Below are positions 25,330 through 34,251 of a DNA stretch of 64,000 nt, piece after piece (the first letter of the stretch is position 1; the number at the start of each line of letters is the position of its first letter). The notes under the pieces are model-generated. The model did no database searches and was not told where the DNA came from. It saw only the letters and a program-made list of their open reading frames with translations. This DNA is from Bog-950 sp964615305 (GTDB lineage Bacteria > Bacteroidota > Bacteroidia > Chitinophagales > LD1): contig CAZTNA010000005.1 in NCBI GenBank assembly GCA_964615305.1, positions 124,001 through 188,000 on the forward strand, read 5' to 3'. The translations under genes and the position numbers were made by a program.

Positions 25330-28300
25330 ATGGCAGAAACACTCAAAAAGCAAGCTGAAAGAATTAATTTCGGCAAAATTAAACTTCCTGACGAGCAACC
25401 CGATTTGCTCGATATTCAGCTAGAAACATTTAAAGAGTTTGTTCAGTTAGACACCACTCCCGAAAACCGAATTTATGAGGGATTGCATACTGTGTTTACC
25501 GAAAATTTCCCAATTAGTGATACTCGCTCTATATTCCAGTTAGAGTTTATTGATTATTTTGTTGACCCCCCACGCTACTCTATGGAAGAATGCGTAGAGC
25601 GCGGGTTAACGTACTGTGTGCCTCTAAAGGCAAAGTTGAAACTTTCATGTAACGACCCCGAGCACATTGACTTTAAAACAATTGTTCAGGACGTGTTTTT
25701 GGGCAACATACCTTACATGACCCCTAAAGGAACATTTATTGTGAATGGTGCTGAGCGTGTAATTGTATCACAACTACACCGCAGTCCGGGTGTGTTCTTT
25801 GGTCAGTCTTTTCACCCAAATGGCACTAAAATTTACAGTGCCCGCGTTATTCCTTTCAAAGGCGCTTGGATGGAATTTGCTACTGACATTAACAACGTTA
25901 TGTATGCCTACATTGACCGGAAGAAGAAATTTCCGGTTACTATGTTGCTACGTGCTGTTGGTTACGATACGGATAAAGATATTCTTACCCTTTTTGATTT
26001 GGCAGATGAAATTGCCATTAGCAAAAAGAGTGTAGAAAAAGCCATAGGCAAAAAATTGGCTGCCCGTGTTCTTAAAACATGGATGGAAGACTTTGTAGAT
26101 GAAGATACCGGTGAAGTAGTTTCTATTGAGCGTAACGAGGTGGTGCTGGAGCGTGATACTATCATAGATGAAGAGAATGCGTTACAAATCATTGATTCAG
26201 GTGTTCAGAGTATCTTTGTTCATAAAGACAACCAAACTGCTGATTTCTCAGTTATCTTCAACACGCTTAATAAGGATACTTCGAACTCAGAAATTGAAGC
26301 CCTTAACCATATCTACAAGCAATTACGTGGTTCTGAGCCACCTGATGAAGAAACTGCCCGTGGAATCATTGAAAAATTATTCTTCTCGGACAAACGCTAT
26401 GATTTAGGTGAAGTAGGGCGCTACAAAATCAACAAGAAATTGGTATTGGATATTGACATGGATACCCGTGTTTTAACCAAAACTGACATCATCAAGATTG
26501 TAAAATACTTGGTTGATCTTAGTAACCAAAAAGCAGAAATTGATGACATTGACCACTTGAGCAATCGTAGAGTACGCACTGTAGGCGAACAATTGTACGC
26601 TCAATTTGGCGTTGGGTTAGCGCGTATGGCACGTACCATCCGCGAGCGTATGAACGTGCGCGATAACGAGGTGTTTACACCAGTTGACTTGATAAACGCC
26701 AGAACACTTTCATCGGTTATCAACTCATTCTTTGGTACTTCGCAGCTTTCTCAGTTCTTAGACCAAACTAACCCGCTGGCTGAAATCACGAATAAAAGAC
26801 GTGTGTCGGCTTTAGGTCCTGGTGGTCTTTCGCGTGAGCGCGCAGGGTTCGAGGTTCGTGACGTACACTATAGCCACTATGGTCGCCTTTGTACTATCGA
26901 AACACCTGAAGGTCCGAATATTGGTTTGATTTCTACACTTTGCGTTCACGCTAAGGTGAACAAAATGGGCTTTATCGAAACTCCTTACCGCAAGGTAGAT
27001 AATGGTAAAGTAAACCTGAAAGGCAAAGTAGATTTCCTTACTGCAGAAGAAGAAGACCTGGTTAAGATTGCACAGAGCAATATTTCCATGGATGAAAAAG
27101 GAAACTTCAAAACAGATAAAATCAAATCACGTTTCCAAGGCGACTTCCCTATTTTAGGACCTACCGATGTAAACTACATGGACGTAGCACCTAACCAAAT
27201 TGTGGGTGTATCGGCTTCGTTGATTCCATTCTTAGAGCATGATGATGCGAACCGTGCGTTGATGGGTTCAAACATGCAGCGTCAGGCAGTGCCATTGATG
27301 AAACCACAAGCTCCTATTGTGGGTACAGGTTTAGAAGCTAAGGTGGCTGTTGATTCGCGCAACCTGATTAATGCTGAGCGTGAAGGTGTAGTAGAGTATG
27401 TAGATGCTAACCAAATTATAGTGAAGTACGAAAGAACAGAAGAAGAGAAGCTGGTTTCTTTCAATGATGATAAGGTTACTTACAACCTCTCTAAATTCTT
27501 AAAGACCAACCAAAGCACTTGTGTAAACCTTAAACCGATTGTAAAGAAAGGTCAGCGGGTTAAGAAAGGCGATATTCTTTGTGAAGGATTTGCTACACAA
27601 GGCGGTGAGTTGGCTCTTGGTTCGAACCTGAAAGTGGCATTCATGCCATGGAAGGGTTACAACTTTGAAGATGCGATTGTAATTAACGAACGTGTGGTTC
27701 GTGATGACGTGTTCACTTCTATTCACGTAGAAGAGTTTGAAATGGAAGTGCGCGATACTAAGTTGGGTGAAGAAGAACTTACACCGGATATTCCGAACGT
27801 AAGCGAAGAAGCAACCAAAGACTTAGATGAAAACGGAATTATCCGCGTAGGTGCACGTGTAAAAGAAGGTGATATATTGATTGGGAAGATTACTCCGAAG
27901 GGAGAAACTGACCCGACTCCGGAAGAAAAACTTCTTCGCGCTATTTTCGGTGATAAAGCCGGTGATGTGAAAGATGCGTCTATGAAGGTTCCACCTTCAG
28001 TAGAGGGTATGGTAATTGGCAAACGCTTGTTCCAACGTGCTAAGAAAGACAAGACCGGCAAAGTTAAAGAGAAGACATTACTCGAAAAACTAGATAAGGA
28101 TTTTGATAAGAAAGTGGCTGACCTGCGCAATGTGCTTATTGATAAACTAATGAGCATTTTGGGAGGTAAAGTTACTACCGGTATTCAAACTATCTACCGC
28201 GAAGAATTAGTAAGCAAAGGAACCAAGTTTACTGCCAAGCTTTTACTTGACCTCGATTACAGCGTAGTAGATGGCAACAACTGGACAAAAGATGATGACA

Positions 28301-29142
28301 CCAACAAACTGGTTAAAATCATGCTACACAATTTCAACATTCGTATGAATGAAGAAAACGGTAAATACAAGCGTGAGAAGTTCAACATTAGCATTGGTGA
28401 TGAATTGCCAAGTGGTGTATTAAAACTGGCGAAAGTTTATGTAGCTAAGAAACGTAAGTTGAAAGTGGGTGATAAGATGGCGGGCCGTCACGGTAACAAA
28501 GGAATAGTTGCCCGTATAGTTCGTGCTGAAGACATGCCGTTCCTCGAAGATGGAACACCGGTTGATATTGTATTGAACCCGCTAGGCGTACCTTCACGTA
28601 TGAACCTTGGTCAGATTTACGAAACCGTATTAGCATGGGCCGGTCAAAAGTTGGGTGTTAAGTTTGCCACTCCTATTTTCGATGGTGCATCACTAGCTGA
28701 AATTGATTCTTATATCAAGAAAGCCGGTTTACCTGAATTCGGATCTACTTACTTATATGATGGTGAAACAGGTGAGCGTTTCCACCAGCCTACTACTGTA
28801 GGTATCATTTACATGATTAAGCTGATACACATGGTTGATGATAAAATGCACGCGCGTTCTATCGGACCTTACTCTCTCATTACACAACAGCCTCTGGGTG
28901 GTAAAGCACAGTTTGGTGGTCAGCGTTTCGGGGAAATGGAGGTTTGGGCGCTGGAAGCTTACGGTGCATCTAACATCTTACAAGAGTTGTTGACTGTGAA
29001 GAGTGACGATATTGTAGGCCGTGCAAAAGCTTACGAAGCGATTGTGAAAGGCGACAACATACCTGAAGCAGGAGTTCCTGAATCGTTCAACGTGTTAATG
29101 CACGAGTTGAGAGGTTTAGCGCTTGACTTAAAGTTTGAGTAA
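25330..29142 (+). CDS. rpoB: DNA-directed RNA polymerase subunit beta
   Basis: A complete 1270-residue beta subunit, the normal Bacteroidota length, from MAETLKKQAERINFGKIKLP to the ALDLKFE end. Conserved blocks are intact: the fork and rifampicin region (FGTSQLSQFLDQTNPLAEIT, RRVSALGPGGLSRERAGFEV, YGRLCTIETPEGPNIGLI), the GYNFEDAIVINERV block, GDKMAGRHGNKG, and the C-terminal GGKAQFGGQRFGEMEVWALE. It forms the catalytic core with beta'. Oddly, rplL is not upstream and rpoC is not downstream: the gene has its own promoter and leader and a terminator 26 bp after its stop. No sign of decay is seen. Confidence 0.98.
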   Translation: MAETLKKQAERINFGKIKLPDEQPDLLDIQLETFKEFVQLDTTPENRIYEGLHTVFTENFPISDTRSIFQLEFIDYFVDPPRYSMEECVERGLTYCVPLKAKLKLSCNDPEHIDFKTIVQDVFLGNIPYMTPKGTFIVNGAERVIVSQLHRSPGVFFGQSFHPNGTKIYSARVIPFKGAWMEFATDINNVMYAYIDRKKKFPVTMLLRAVGYDTDKDILTLFDLADEIAISKKSVEKAIGKKLAARVLKTWMEDFVDEDTGEVVSIERNEVVLERDTIIDEENALQIIDSGVQSIFVHKDNQTADFSVIFNTLNKDTSNSEIEALNHIYKQLRGSEPPDEETARGIIEKLFFSDKRYDLGEVGRYKINKKLVLDIDMDTRVLTKTDIIKIVKYLVDLSNQKAEIDDIDHLSNRRVRTVGEQLYAQFGVGLARMARTIRERMNVRDNEVFTPVDLINARTLSSVINSFFGTSQLSQFLDQTNPLAEITNKRRVSALGPGGLSRERAGFEVRDVHYSHYGRLCTIETPEGPNIGLISTLCVHAKVNKMGFIETPYRKVDNGKVNLKGKVDFLTAEEEDLVKIAQSNISMDEKGNFKTDKIKSRFQGDFPILGPTDVNYMDVAPNQIVGVSASLIPFLEHDDANRALMGSNMQRQAVPLMKPQAPIVGTGLEAKVAVDSRNLINAEREGVVEYVDANQIIVKYERTEEEKLVSFNDDKVTYNLSKFLKTNQSTCVNLKPIVKKGQRVKKGDILCEGFATQGGELALGSNLKVAFMPWKGYNFEDAIVINERVVRDDVFTSIHVEEFEMEVRDTKLGEEELTPDIPNVSEEATKDLDENGIIRVGARVKEGDILIGKITPKGETDPTPEEKLLRAIFGDKAGDVKDASMKVPPSVEGMVIGKRLFQRAKKDKTGKVKEKTLLEKLDKDFDKKVADLRNVLIDKLMSILGGKVTTGIQTIYREELVSKGTKFTAKLLLDLDYSVVDGNNWTKDDDTNKLVKIMLHNFNIRMNEENGKYKREKFNISIGDELPSGVLKLAKVYVAKKRKLKVGDKMAGRHGNKGIVARIVRAEDMPFLEDGTPVDIVLNPLGVPSRMNLGQIYETVLAWAGQKLGVKFATPIFDGASLAEIDSYIKKAGLPEFGSTYLYDGETGERFHQPTTVGIIYMIKLIHMVDDKMHARSIGPYSLITQQPLGGKAQFGGQRFGEMEVWALEAYGASNILQELLTVKSDDIVGRAKAYEAIVKGDNIPEAGVPESFNVLMHELRGLALDLKFE

Positions 29143-29167
29143 CCCAAACTTGAAAGGCAGAAATACA

Positions 29168-29197
29168 AAGCCCCCCGAATTTTCGGAGGGCTTTTTT
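29168..29197 (+). terminator. Rho-independent terminator after rpoB
   Basis: AAGCCCCCCGA / TCGGAGGGCTT stem with one C-A mismatch, a short loop and a T run (CTTTTTTG). It ends the rpoB transcript, where rpoC would normally follow. Confidence 0.85.
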
Positions 29198-29215
29198 GTT
29201 TGGATGTGTTACAAG

Positions 29216-29413
29216 TTATTTCAACGAGTTAACAGTTGCCAACAAATCTTTTCTATAGTTCTTACTAAGCGGTATTAGTTTACCTCCGGCCATTACATGG
29301 ATGTCGTCAATTTCCTCAAGATGCCTTAGGTTGACTGCATAGCTGCGGTGAACGCGAACAAAGCTTTCGGAAGAGTATTCTTGCATAAAGTTAACGAACC
29401 AAATAATGTTCCC
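29216..29413 (-). pseudogene. LytTR DNA-binding domain remnant (C-terminal ~66 codons only)
   Basis: The minus strand encodes a clear LytTR C-terminus with no start codon in its own domain: GGNIIWFVNFMQEYSSESF, then VRVHRSYAVNLRHLEEID, and GGKLIPLSKNYRKDLLATVN to a stop at 29216-29218. The FVRVHRSY...N motif and the IPLSKNYR strand are those of LytTR response regulators. Upstream of 29413 the homology ends at a poly-T/A tract (about 29419-29428), and no receiver domain follows before the next gene at 29701. The remnant is therefore a broken gene, cut by deletion, insertion or rearrangement. Confidence 0.75.
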
Positions 29414-29700
29414 GCCTGTTTTTTTTTGCTACTGCTACTTGCATTAACTACCGGTGGTCTTTCGGCACCATAGGTGAGGCGGCTGCTCTTCGTACTAATT
29501 TGTTTCATCCCGCACTTACTTGCGGAGCGTGTTACTTGCCGTCCGTAGCGTTTCGCGGAGGCGGATCCGTGTCCAACGCATTCCCCCCCCACTCCACATA
29601 CTAAAACAAACCCCACCTACGTTACGTATATATACCAAACAAACACACCACATCGGCATGACAACATCTTGACTTTTATTCTTCACTAAAACCACAGGTT
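29414..29700. other. Non-coding stretch with hairpins and homopolymer runs (possible interspersed element or junction)
   Basis: No convincing gene. It contains a T9 run near 29420, a C8 run (29583-29590), and short inverted repeats such as CCGCACTTACTTGCGG (about 29515) and TCCGTAGCGTTTCGCGGA (about 29541). Base composition differs from that of rpoB. A small open frame on the minus strand crosses it, but it reads the LytTR remnant in the wrong frame. The final 60 bp form the upstream region of the DUF5723 gene. It may be a small interspersed element, a rearrangement scar, or an assembly join. Confidence 0.5.
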
Positions 29701-31215
29701 ATGAATAAGAGTACAGTTATGCTATTAACCCTGCTGCTAGGCAGCATGGCGGCACAAGCCCAGTTTTTTATTGGTTTACGCGGCAGCAATTACGGAGGCA
29801 TTACCAACGTAAACTACAACCCTGCTATGGCCAATAGCCCCTTTATGGTTGACATTAACCTGATAGGTGTAGCGGCTACCATCAACAACAACTACCTCGG
29901 TATTCATCGTAAGGCACTTACCCACCCCAAACTGATGCAGGAAGAAAACTTTCAGGCCATGTTTATGCACGAGCGGGTCAATGGCCGCGATAAACGCGCT
30001 TATGTGGGCATGCAGGTGCAGGGGCCGCTCTCGTTTATGTTTCAGTTTGGCAATAAGAAACACCGCAACAAAAACGCTATCGGGTTCAGCTACCATTTAA
30101 ACTCCGTAATGAATGCCGACAACGTAACCGAAACCTTTGCCCGCACGGCTTATCATGGTTTGGGCTACAATGCCAATACCATTACCAACTACTTCGGCCG
30201 CGAACTGTATAATGGAAACCTCTCGGTAAAGGGAGCGGTATGGATGGACTACGGCATTACTTACTCAAGAGTGGTTTACCAAAAAGGCAACAACCTTTTT
30301 AAAGTGGGCGGAACCCTCAAATTGCTGCAACCTATAGCAGGTGCTTACGGCTATGTAAAAGATTTAAGCTACCGCTGGAGCGAATACGACCAGTTGAATA
30401 TTTATAATACTGAAGCAAGCTACGCTTATAGTGATAATATGCCATCGTCACAAGGTAATGCCGTAAACACAACCGCTGGTTACATGCAGCAGGCCATGCA
30501 ATTTAAAGCGGGCTCGCCCACCGTTGGTGCCGACCTGGGTGTAGTGTATGAATGGAACCCCAACAAAAACCAAAACGAAGAAATGGATTGCCAGTGCGAA
30601 TACTTTGCCGATAAGAAACACTACAAACTGGCAGCAGGTTTTTCTGTAATAGATATGGGGGCCTTGCGCTTTAACCGCAGTGCCAACAGCCGTAATTTCT
30701 ATGCCGACATACGCAACTGGAATGTAAACAACGCACAGTTTCCTGATGGCTTGCAGAGTTTAGACGATACCATCAGCACCCGTTTCGAAGTGAGGGATGG
30801 CAGCAAACACTTCACTATTGTGTTGCCTACCCGCTTCAATCTGTATGTAGATTACTTCTTCCGCGATGATTTAGGAATTACATTGGCCATGATGGCTGCG
30901 CCTAATATGTCGCCCAAGCAACAAATGGTGCATCACGTAACCACGTTTAGTGTTACACCTAAGTATGAAAACAAATGGATAGGCGCATACCTGCCTGTGT
31001 CGGTAGATGTGTTTGGCAACTTTAGTATGGGAACCACATTGCGGCTTGGCCCTTTAACCATCGGCACGCAGGATTTGCTGGGGCTGTTTGCCAAGAAATT
31101 TGTTTACAATGCCGATATACATGCTTCTTTGAAACTAACCATACCATACTTTAAAATGTGTAAGAAAGGCGATATGCGTTTCGAAAAGAAAACCAAGAGT
31201 GGTTTGAGGTTTTAG
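29701..31215 (+). CDS. DUF5723 family outer-membrane protein
   Basis: A 504-residue exported protein. The signal peptide ends at AAQAQ (about residue 21). The start of the mature chain (RGSNYGGITNVNYNPAMANS) is the hallmark of DUF5723, a Bacteroidota family of long outer-membrane beta-barrels. Later strands (FKVGGTLKLLQPIAGAYGYV, GADLGVVYEWNP, LPTRFNLYVDYFF, LRLGPLTIGTQDLLGL) support a barrel. The function is not known. Its GC appears higher than that of the rpoB side. It is a single gene converging on recF. Confidence 0.8.
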   Translation: MNKSTVMLLTLLLGSMAAQAQFFIGLRGSNYGGITNVNYNPAMANSPFMVDINLIGVAATINNNYLGIHRKALTHPKLMQEENFQAMFMHERVNGRDKRAYVGMQVQGPLSFMFQFGNKKHRNKNAIGFSYHLNSVMNADNVTETFARTAYHGLGYNANTITNYFGRELYNGNLSVKGAVWMDYGITYSRVVYQKGNNLFKVGGTLKLLQPIAGAYGYVKDLSYRWSEYDQLNIYNTEASYAYSDNMPSSQGNAVNTTAGYMQQAMQFKAGSPTVGADLGVVYEWNPNKNQNEEMDCQCEYFADKKHYKLAAGFSVIDMGALRFNRSANSRNFYADIRNWNVNNAQFPDGLQSLDDTISTRFEVRDGSKHFTIVLPTRFNLYVDYFFRDDLGITLAMMAAPNMSPKQQMVHHVTTFSVTPKYENKWIGAYLPVSVDVFGNFSMGTTLRLGPLTIGTQDLLGLFAKKFVYNADIHASLKLTIPYFKMCKKGDMRFEKKTKSGLRF

Positions 31216-31231
31216 AGAACAAAAAATGTTA

Positions 31232-31320
31232 TTGCGAGTGCCGCTGCTTTGAGCGGCACGAAGCAAACTTCTATTTTGTTTTTCGCAGTTTGCGCGGGGT
31301 CTCCGTTTCGGGACCCTGCG
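31232..31320. repeat. Palindromic intergenic repeats (REP-like), two hairpins
   Basis: First hairpin: GTGCCGCT / AGCGGCAC (31238-31245, 31252-31259), extended by TTGC/GCAA. Second: CGCAG...GGGTC / GACCC...CTGCG (31284-31320), imperfect. It lies between the convergent stops of the DUF5723 gene and recF, so it may also terminate both transcripts. The TTGCGAG...CGAAGCAA frame resembles dispersed REP-type palindromes. Confidence 0.5.
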
Positions 31321-31341
31321 TTTTGTTTTCAAATCCAAAAC

Positions 31342-32418
31342 CTAAATCTCTATCACCTCAAACATATCCGCTTTATCTGCCAGCACTTCACGTATATGCG
31401 CATCATCGGTGTCAGTTATAAACACCTGCCCGAATTTGTCAGACACTATCAGGTTAATCAACTGGCGGCTGCGGTCGTTATCCAGCTTATCGAAAATATC
31501 ATCAATCAATAGAACCGGCTGCAACCTTGCATTCGATACAAATTCATACTGCGCTAGTTTAAGAGCTATAATGAAACTCTTCTGCTGCCCCTGCGAACCG
31601 AACTTCTTCATTTTGTTCGTGCCCAGATAAAAATCAATATCGTCTTTGTGTATGCCGCTATCGGTGCGTTGCAGCATTAAATCTTTTTCTACGCCCACAT
31701 GAAGCAGGTCGTCAAATGTTTTTTCATTCAACTGCGAGTAGTACGAAAAACTAACCGGTTCCCGCTCTAAACTTATCTGCTTATAATATTGCTGAAACAA
31801 GGGTTTCAGTTTTTCGAGAACTACTTTTCGCGCTTCATAAATTTTTGTTCCTAATGGAATCAACTGACGGTTGTATGTTTCCAGCAATGTGCGGTCAGGG
31901 CGTTTGGTTTCTGCAAAACTGCGAAGTGCGGCATTGCGTTGTGTCAGCACTTTGTTGTAAGCAATCAGCCATTCTAAATATTCGTGGTTTACCTGCGAAA
32001 TAGTGCCATCAATAAATTTTCTGCGCTCCTCGCTGCCGCCTGTTACCAGTTGGCTATCGTCAGGCGAAATAATAATGCAGGGAAAATTGCCGATGTGGTC
32101 GCTAAGTTTTGGAATAGTAACATCGTTAACCGTAAGCTCTTTACGTTTATTAGGCGGCAGTTTGTAAACTACTTCAAAAGCATCGGCCGTTTTTTGAAAC
32201 CTTCCTTCAATTCTGAAAAAATCTTTACCAAAAAGAATGTTCTGCTGGTCAACACTGTTGAAATAGCTTTTGGTAAGGCACAGATAATAGATGGCATCCA
32301 GCAAGTTGGTTTTGCCCACTCCGTTTTTGCCAATAAAGCAATTCAGCTTTTTAGAAAACTGCAACGAAACCGATTCGTGATTCTTAAATTGAAGAAGCGT
32401 GATTTTGGTGAGAAACAT
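31342..32418 (-). CDS. recF: DNA replication and repair protein RecF
   Basis: A 358-residue SMC-like ATPase that helps load RecA on gapped DNA. Walker A is GKNGVGKTNLLDAIYYL (about 29-45), the ABC signature region is FGSQGQQKSFIIALKLAQYE, and Walker B is LLIDDIFDKLDNDRS near 315-329. The N-terminal LTKITLLQFKNHESVSLQF is typical. Length is normal. It is divergent from pdhA across a 33-bp gap. Confidence 0.96.
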   Translation of the reverse strand: MFLTKITLLQFKNHESVSLQFSKKLNCFIGKNGVGKTNLLDAIYYLCLTKSYFNSVDQQNILFGKDFFRIEGRFQKTADAFEVVYKLPPNKRKELTVNDVTIPKLSDHIGNFPCIIISPDDSQLVTGGSEERRKFIDGTISQVNHEYLEWLIAYNKVLTQRNAALRSFAETKRPDRTLLETYNRQLIPLGTKIYEARKVVLEKLKPLFQQYYKQISLEREPVSFSYYSQLNEKTFDDLLHVGVEKDLMLQRTDSGIHKDDIDFYLGTNKMKKFGSQGQQKSFIIALKLAQYEFVSNARLQPVLLIDDIFDKLDNDRSRQLINLIVSDKFGQVFITDTDDAHIREVLADKADMFEVIEI

Positions 32419-32451
32419 TACTTTGGCTCGCTCAATTAAACGCGAAATGTA

Positions 32452-33441
32452 ATGGCGAAAGTAACCAAACAGACCTATTTATACTGGTACGAACTCATGC
32501 TGCTTTTGCGCAGGTTCGAAGAACGCGCAGGAATGTTGTACGGACAACAAAAAATACGCGGCTTCTGCCATTTATATATCGGGCAAGAAGCAGTAGCAGC
32601 CGGCACCATGAGTGCCCTGCGTGCCGATGACCGCATGATAACCGCTTACCGCGACCACGGCTTGGCAATAGCCAAAGGCATTTCGTGCAATGCGGCAATG
32701 GCAGAACTTTTCGGTAAAGCTACCGGATGCACAAAAGGGAAAGGTGGCTCTATGCACTTCTTTAGCAAAGAACACAGCTTTTTTGGCGGGCATGGTATTG
32801 TAGGTGCGCAAATTGGTTTAGGGGCAGGTATTGCTTTTGCCGACCAATACAATGGTAAAGACAACGTAACCATCTGCTTTTTTGGTGATGGCGCTGCCCG
32901 TCAGGGTATTTTGCACGAAACTTTCAACATGGCTATGACCTGGAAGTTGCCCGTAATCTTTGTTTGCGAAAACAACGGATACGCCATGGGTACATCGGTA
33001 GGCAGAACATCTAACGTTACCAAAATAGCCACGCTTGGTGAGGCTTATGATATGCCCAGCGAAAGCGTAGATGCCATGAAGTGCGAAACCGTGCACAATG
33101 CTGTAGAACGGGCAGCAGCACGCGCACGCGCAGGCGAGGGGCCTACTTTCTTGGAAATGTGCACTTACCGATACAAAGGCCACAGTATGAGCGATCCGCA
33201 GAAGTACCGCACTAAAGAAGAAGTAGAAGAATACAAGAAACTGGATCCGATAGAAACTACACTTGAAACTATCTTAAAAAAGAAGTACGCAACCTCAAAC
33301 GAAGTAGATGAGATAGTTGCCCGCGTTGAAAAACAGGTGGACGATTGCGTAGTATTTGCCGAAAATTCACCCTACCCCGATGACAACGAATTGTTGAAAG
33401 ACATATATATGCAGCCCGATTATCCATTCTTAGTAGAATAG
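32452..33441 (+). CDS. pdhA: Pyruvate dehydrogenase E1 component, alpha subunit
   Basis: A 329-residue E1-alpha, the thiamine-diphosphate subunit that decarboxylates pyruvate for the pyruvate dehydrogenase complex. It shows RRFEERAGMLYGQQKIRGF and HLYIGQEAVAAG at the N-terminus, the ThDP signature GDGAARQGILHETFNMA to FVCENNGYAM, and the phospho-loop-like YRYKGHSMSDPQKYR. The usual partners E1-beta and E2 are not adjacent; the next gene encodes a TPR membrane protein 48 bp on. A branched-chain 2-oxoacid E1-alpha is less likely. Confidence 0.93.
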   Translation: MAKVTKQTYLYWYELMLLLRRFEERAGMLYGQQKIRGFCHLYIGQEAVAAGTMSALRADDRMITAYRDHGLAIAKGISCNAAMAELFGKATGCTKGKGGSMHFFSKEHSFFGGHGIVGAQIGLGAGIAFADQYNGKDNVTICFFGDGAARQGILHETFNMAMTWKLPVIFVCENNGYAMGTSVGRTSNVTKIATLGEAYDMPSESVDAMKCETVHNAVERAAARARAGEGPTFLEMCTYRYKGHSMSDPQKYRTKEEVEEYKKLDPIETTLETILKKKYATSNEVDEIVARVEKQVDDCVVFAENSPYPDDNELLKDIYMQPDYPFLVE

Positions 33442-33489
33442 CAGGGAATTTTATATTCGCACTTCCAAAATTTTAAACAGAGTAAAAAA

Positions 33490-34161
33490 ATGGCAGAAAT
33501 TACAGAGAACTTAGAAGACAACATTCAAAGCGGTCTTGGTAAAATTGAGCGTTTTGTTGAGGAGAATAAGCAGAAAGTGATGGTTGGCGGGGGAGTGTTG
33601 GCAGTCTTGATTATTGGTTTGGTATATGTCTTTGCAAAATACCTTCCTGAACAAAACATTAAAGCCCAGAAAGCCATGTATATGGCTGAGTTTGCTTTCG
33701 CCAAAGATTCGTTTGCACTTGCATTAAACGGTAACGCAGCCAACAAGGGCTTTGCGCAAGTAGCCAGCGATTACAGTATGACTAAAGCAGGCAAATTGGC
33801 TAACTACTATGCCGGCATCTGTGCCCTGAATCTTAAAAAATATGATGATGCGGTTAAGTATCTCGATAAATTTAGCACCAGCGATCCAGTAATTGGCGGT
33901 TTGCGCTTAAATGCACTGGGTGATGCTAAAGCCGAGTTGGGTAATATGGACGATGCTATAAACTATTACGAGAAGGCAGCGGCATTTTCTGATAACGATT
34001 CATACACCCCTTACTACATTTTCAAGGCAGGTTTAGCCAACGAAAAAGCAGGTAAGCCCGAAGCGGCCAAAAAACTTTATCAGCAATTGAAAGAAAAATA
34101 CCCTAACAGCGAAGAAGGTCGCGATATTGAAAAATATATGGCAAGGGTATCTGCCAACTAA
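33490..34161 (+). CDS. Tetratricopeptide-repeat membrane protein (YfgM-like)
   Basis: A 223-residue protein with a short cytoplasmic head, one membrane helix (about 31-51, MVGGGVLAVLIIGLVYVFA) and a periplasmic TPR domain (AKLANYYAGICALNLKKYD, ALGDAKAELGNMDDAINYYE, KAGLANEKAGKPEAAKKLYQ). The layout is that of YfgM, which aids periplasmic folding at the Sec translocon in E. coli; a like role here is inference. In many Bacteroidota a similar protein lies next to ribH or recF; recF is close by, with pdhA between. A strong terminator follows. Confidence 0.82.
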   Translation: MAEITENLEDNIQSGLGKIERFVEENKQKVMVGGGVLAVLIIGLVYVFAKYLPEQNIKAQKAMYMAEFAFAKDSFALALNGNAANKGFAQVASDYSMTKAGKLANYYAGICALNLKKYDDAVKYLDKFSTSDPVIGGLRLNALGDAKAELGNMDDAINYYEKAAAFSDNDSYTPYYIFKAGLANEKAGKPEAAKKLYQQLKEKYPNSEEGRDIEKYMARVSAN

Positions 34162-34166
34162 TAGCT

Positions 34167-34192
34167 AAAAAGGAACTTCGGTTCCTTTTTTT
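34167..34192 (+). terminator. Rho-independent terminator with UUCG tetraloop
   Basis: AAAAAGGAAC-TTCG-GTTCCTTTTT: a perfect 10-bp stem closed by the very stable C(UUCG)G tetraloop, with a T run. It is 6 bp after the TPR gene stop. Confidence 0.93.
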
Positions 34193-34251
34193 ATTGTTTG
34201 TTCAATCAAATGCTACGAAAGAATGGGCGGCAGTAAATAACAAACTCCTAA

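Noticed and set aside
29326..29616. A 96-codon minus-strand frame across the stretch after rpoB
   Set aside because: It runs through the LytTR remnant in the wrong frame and through hairpin-rich DNA; no family resemblance.
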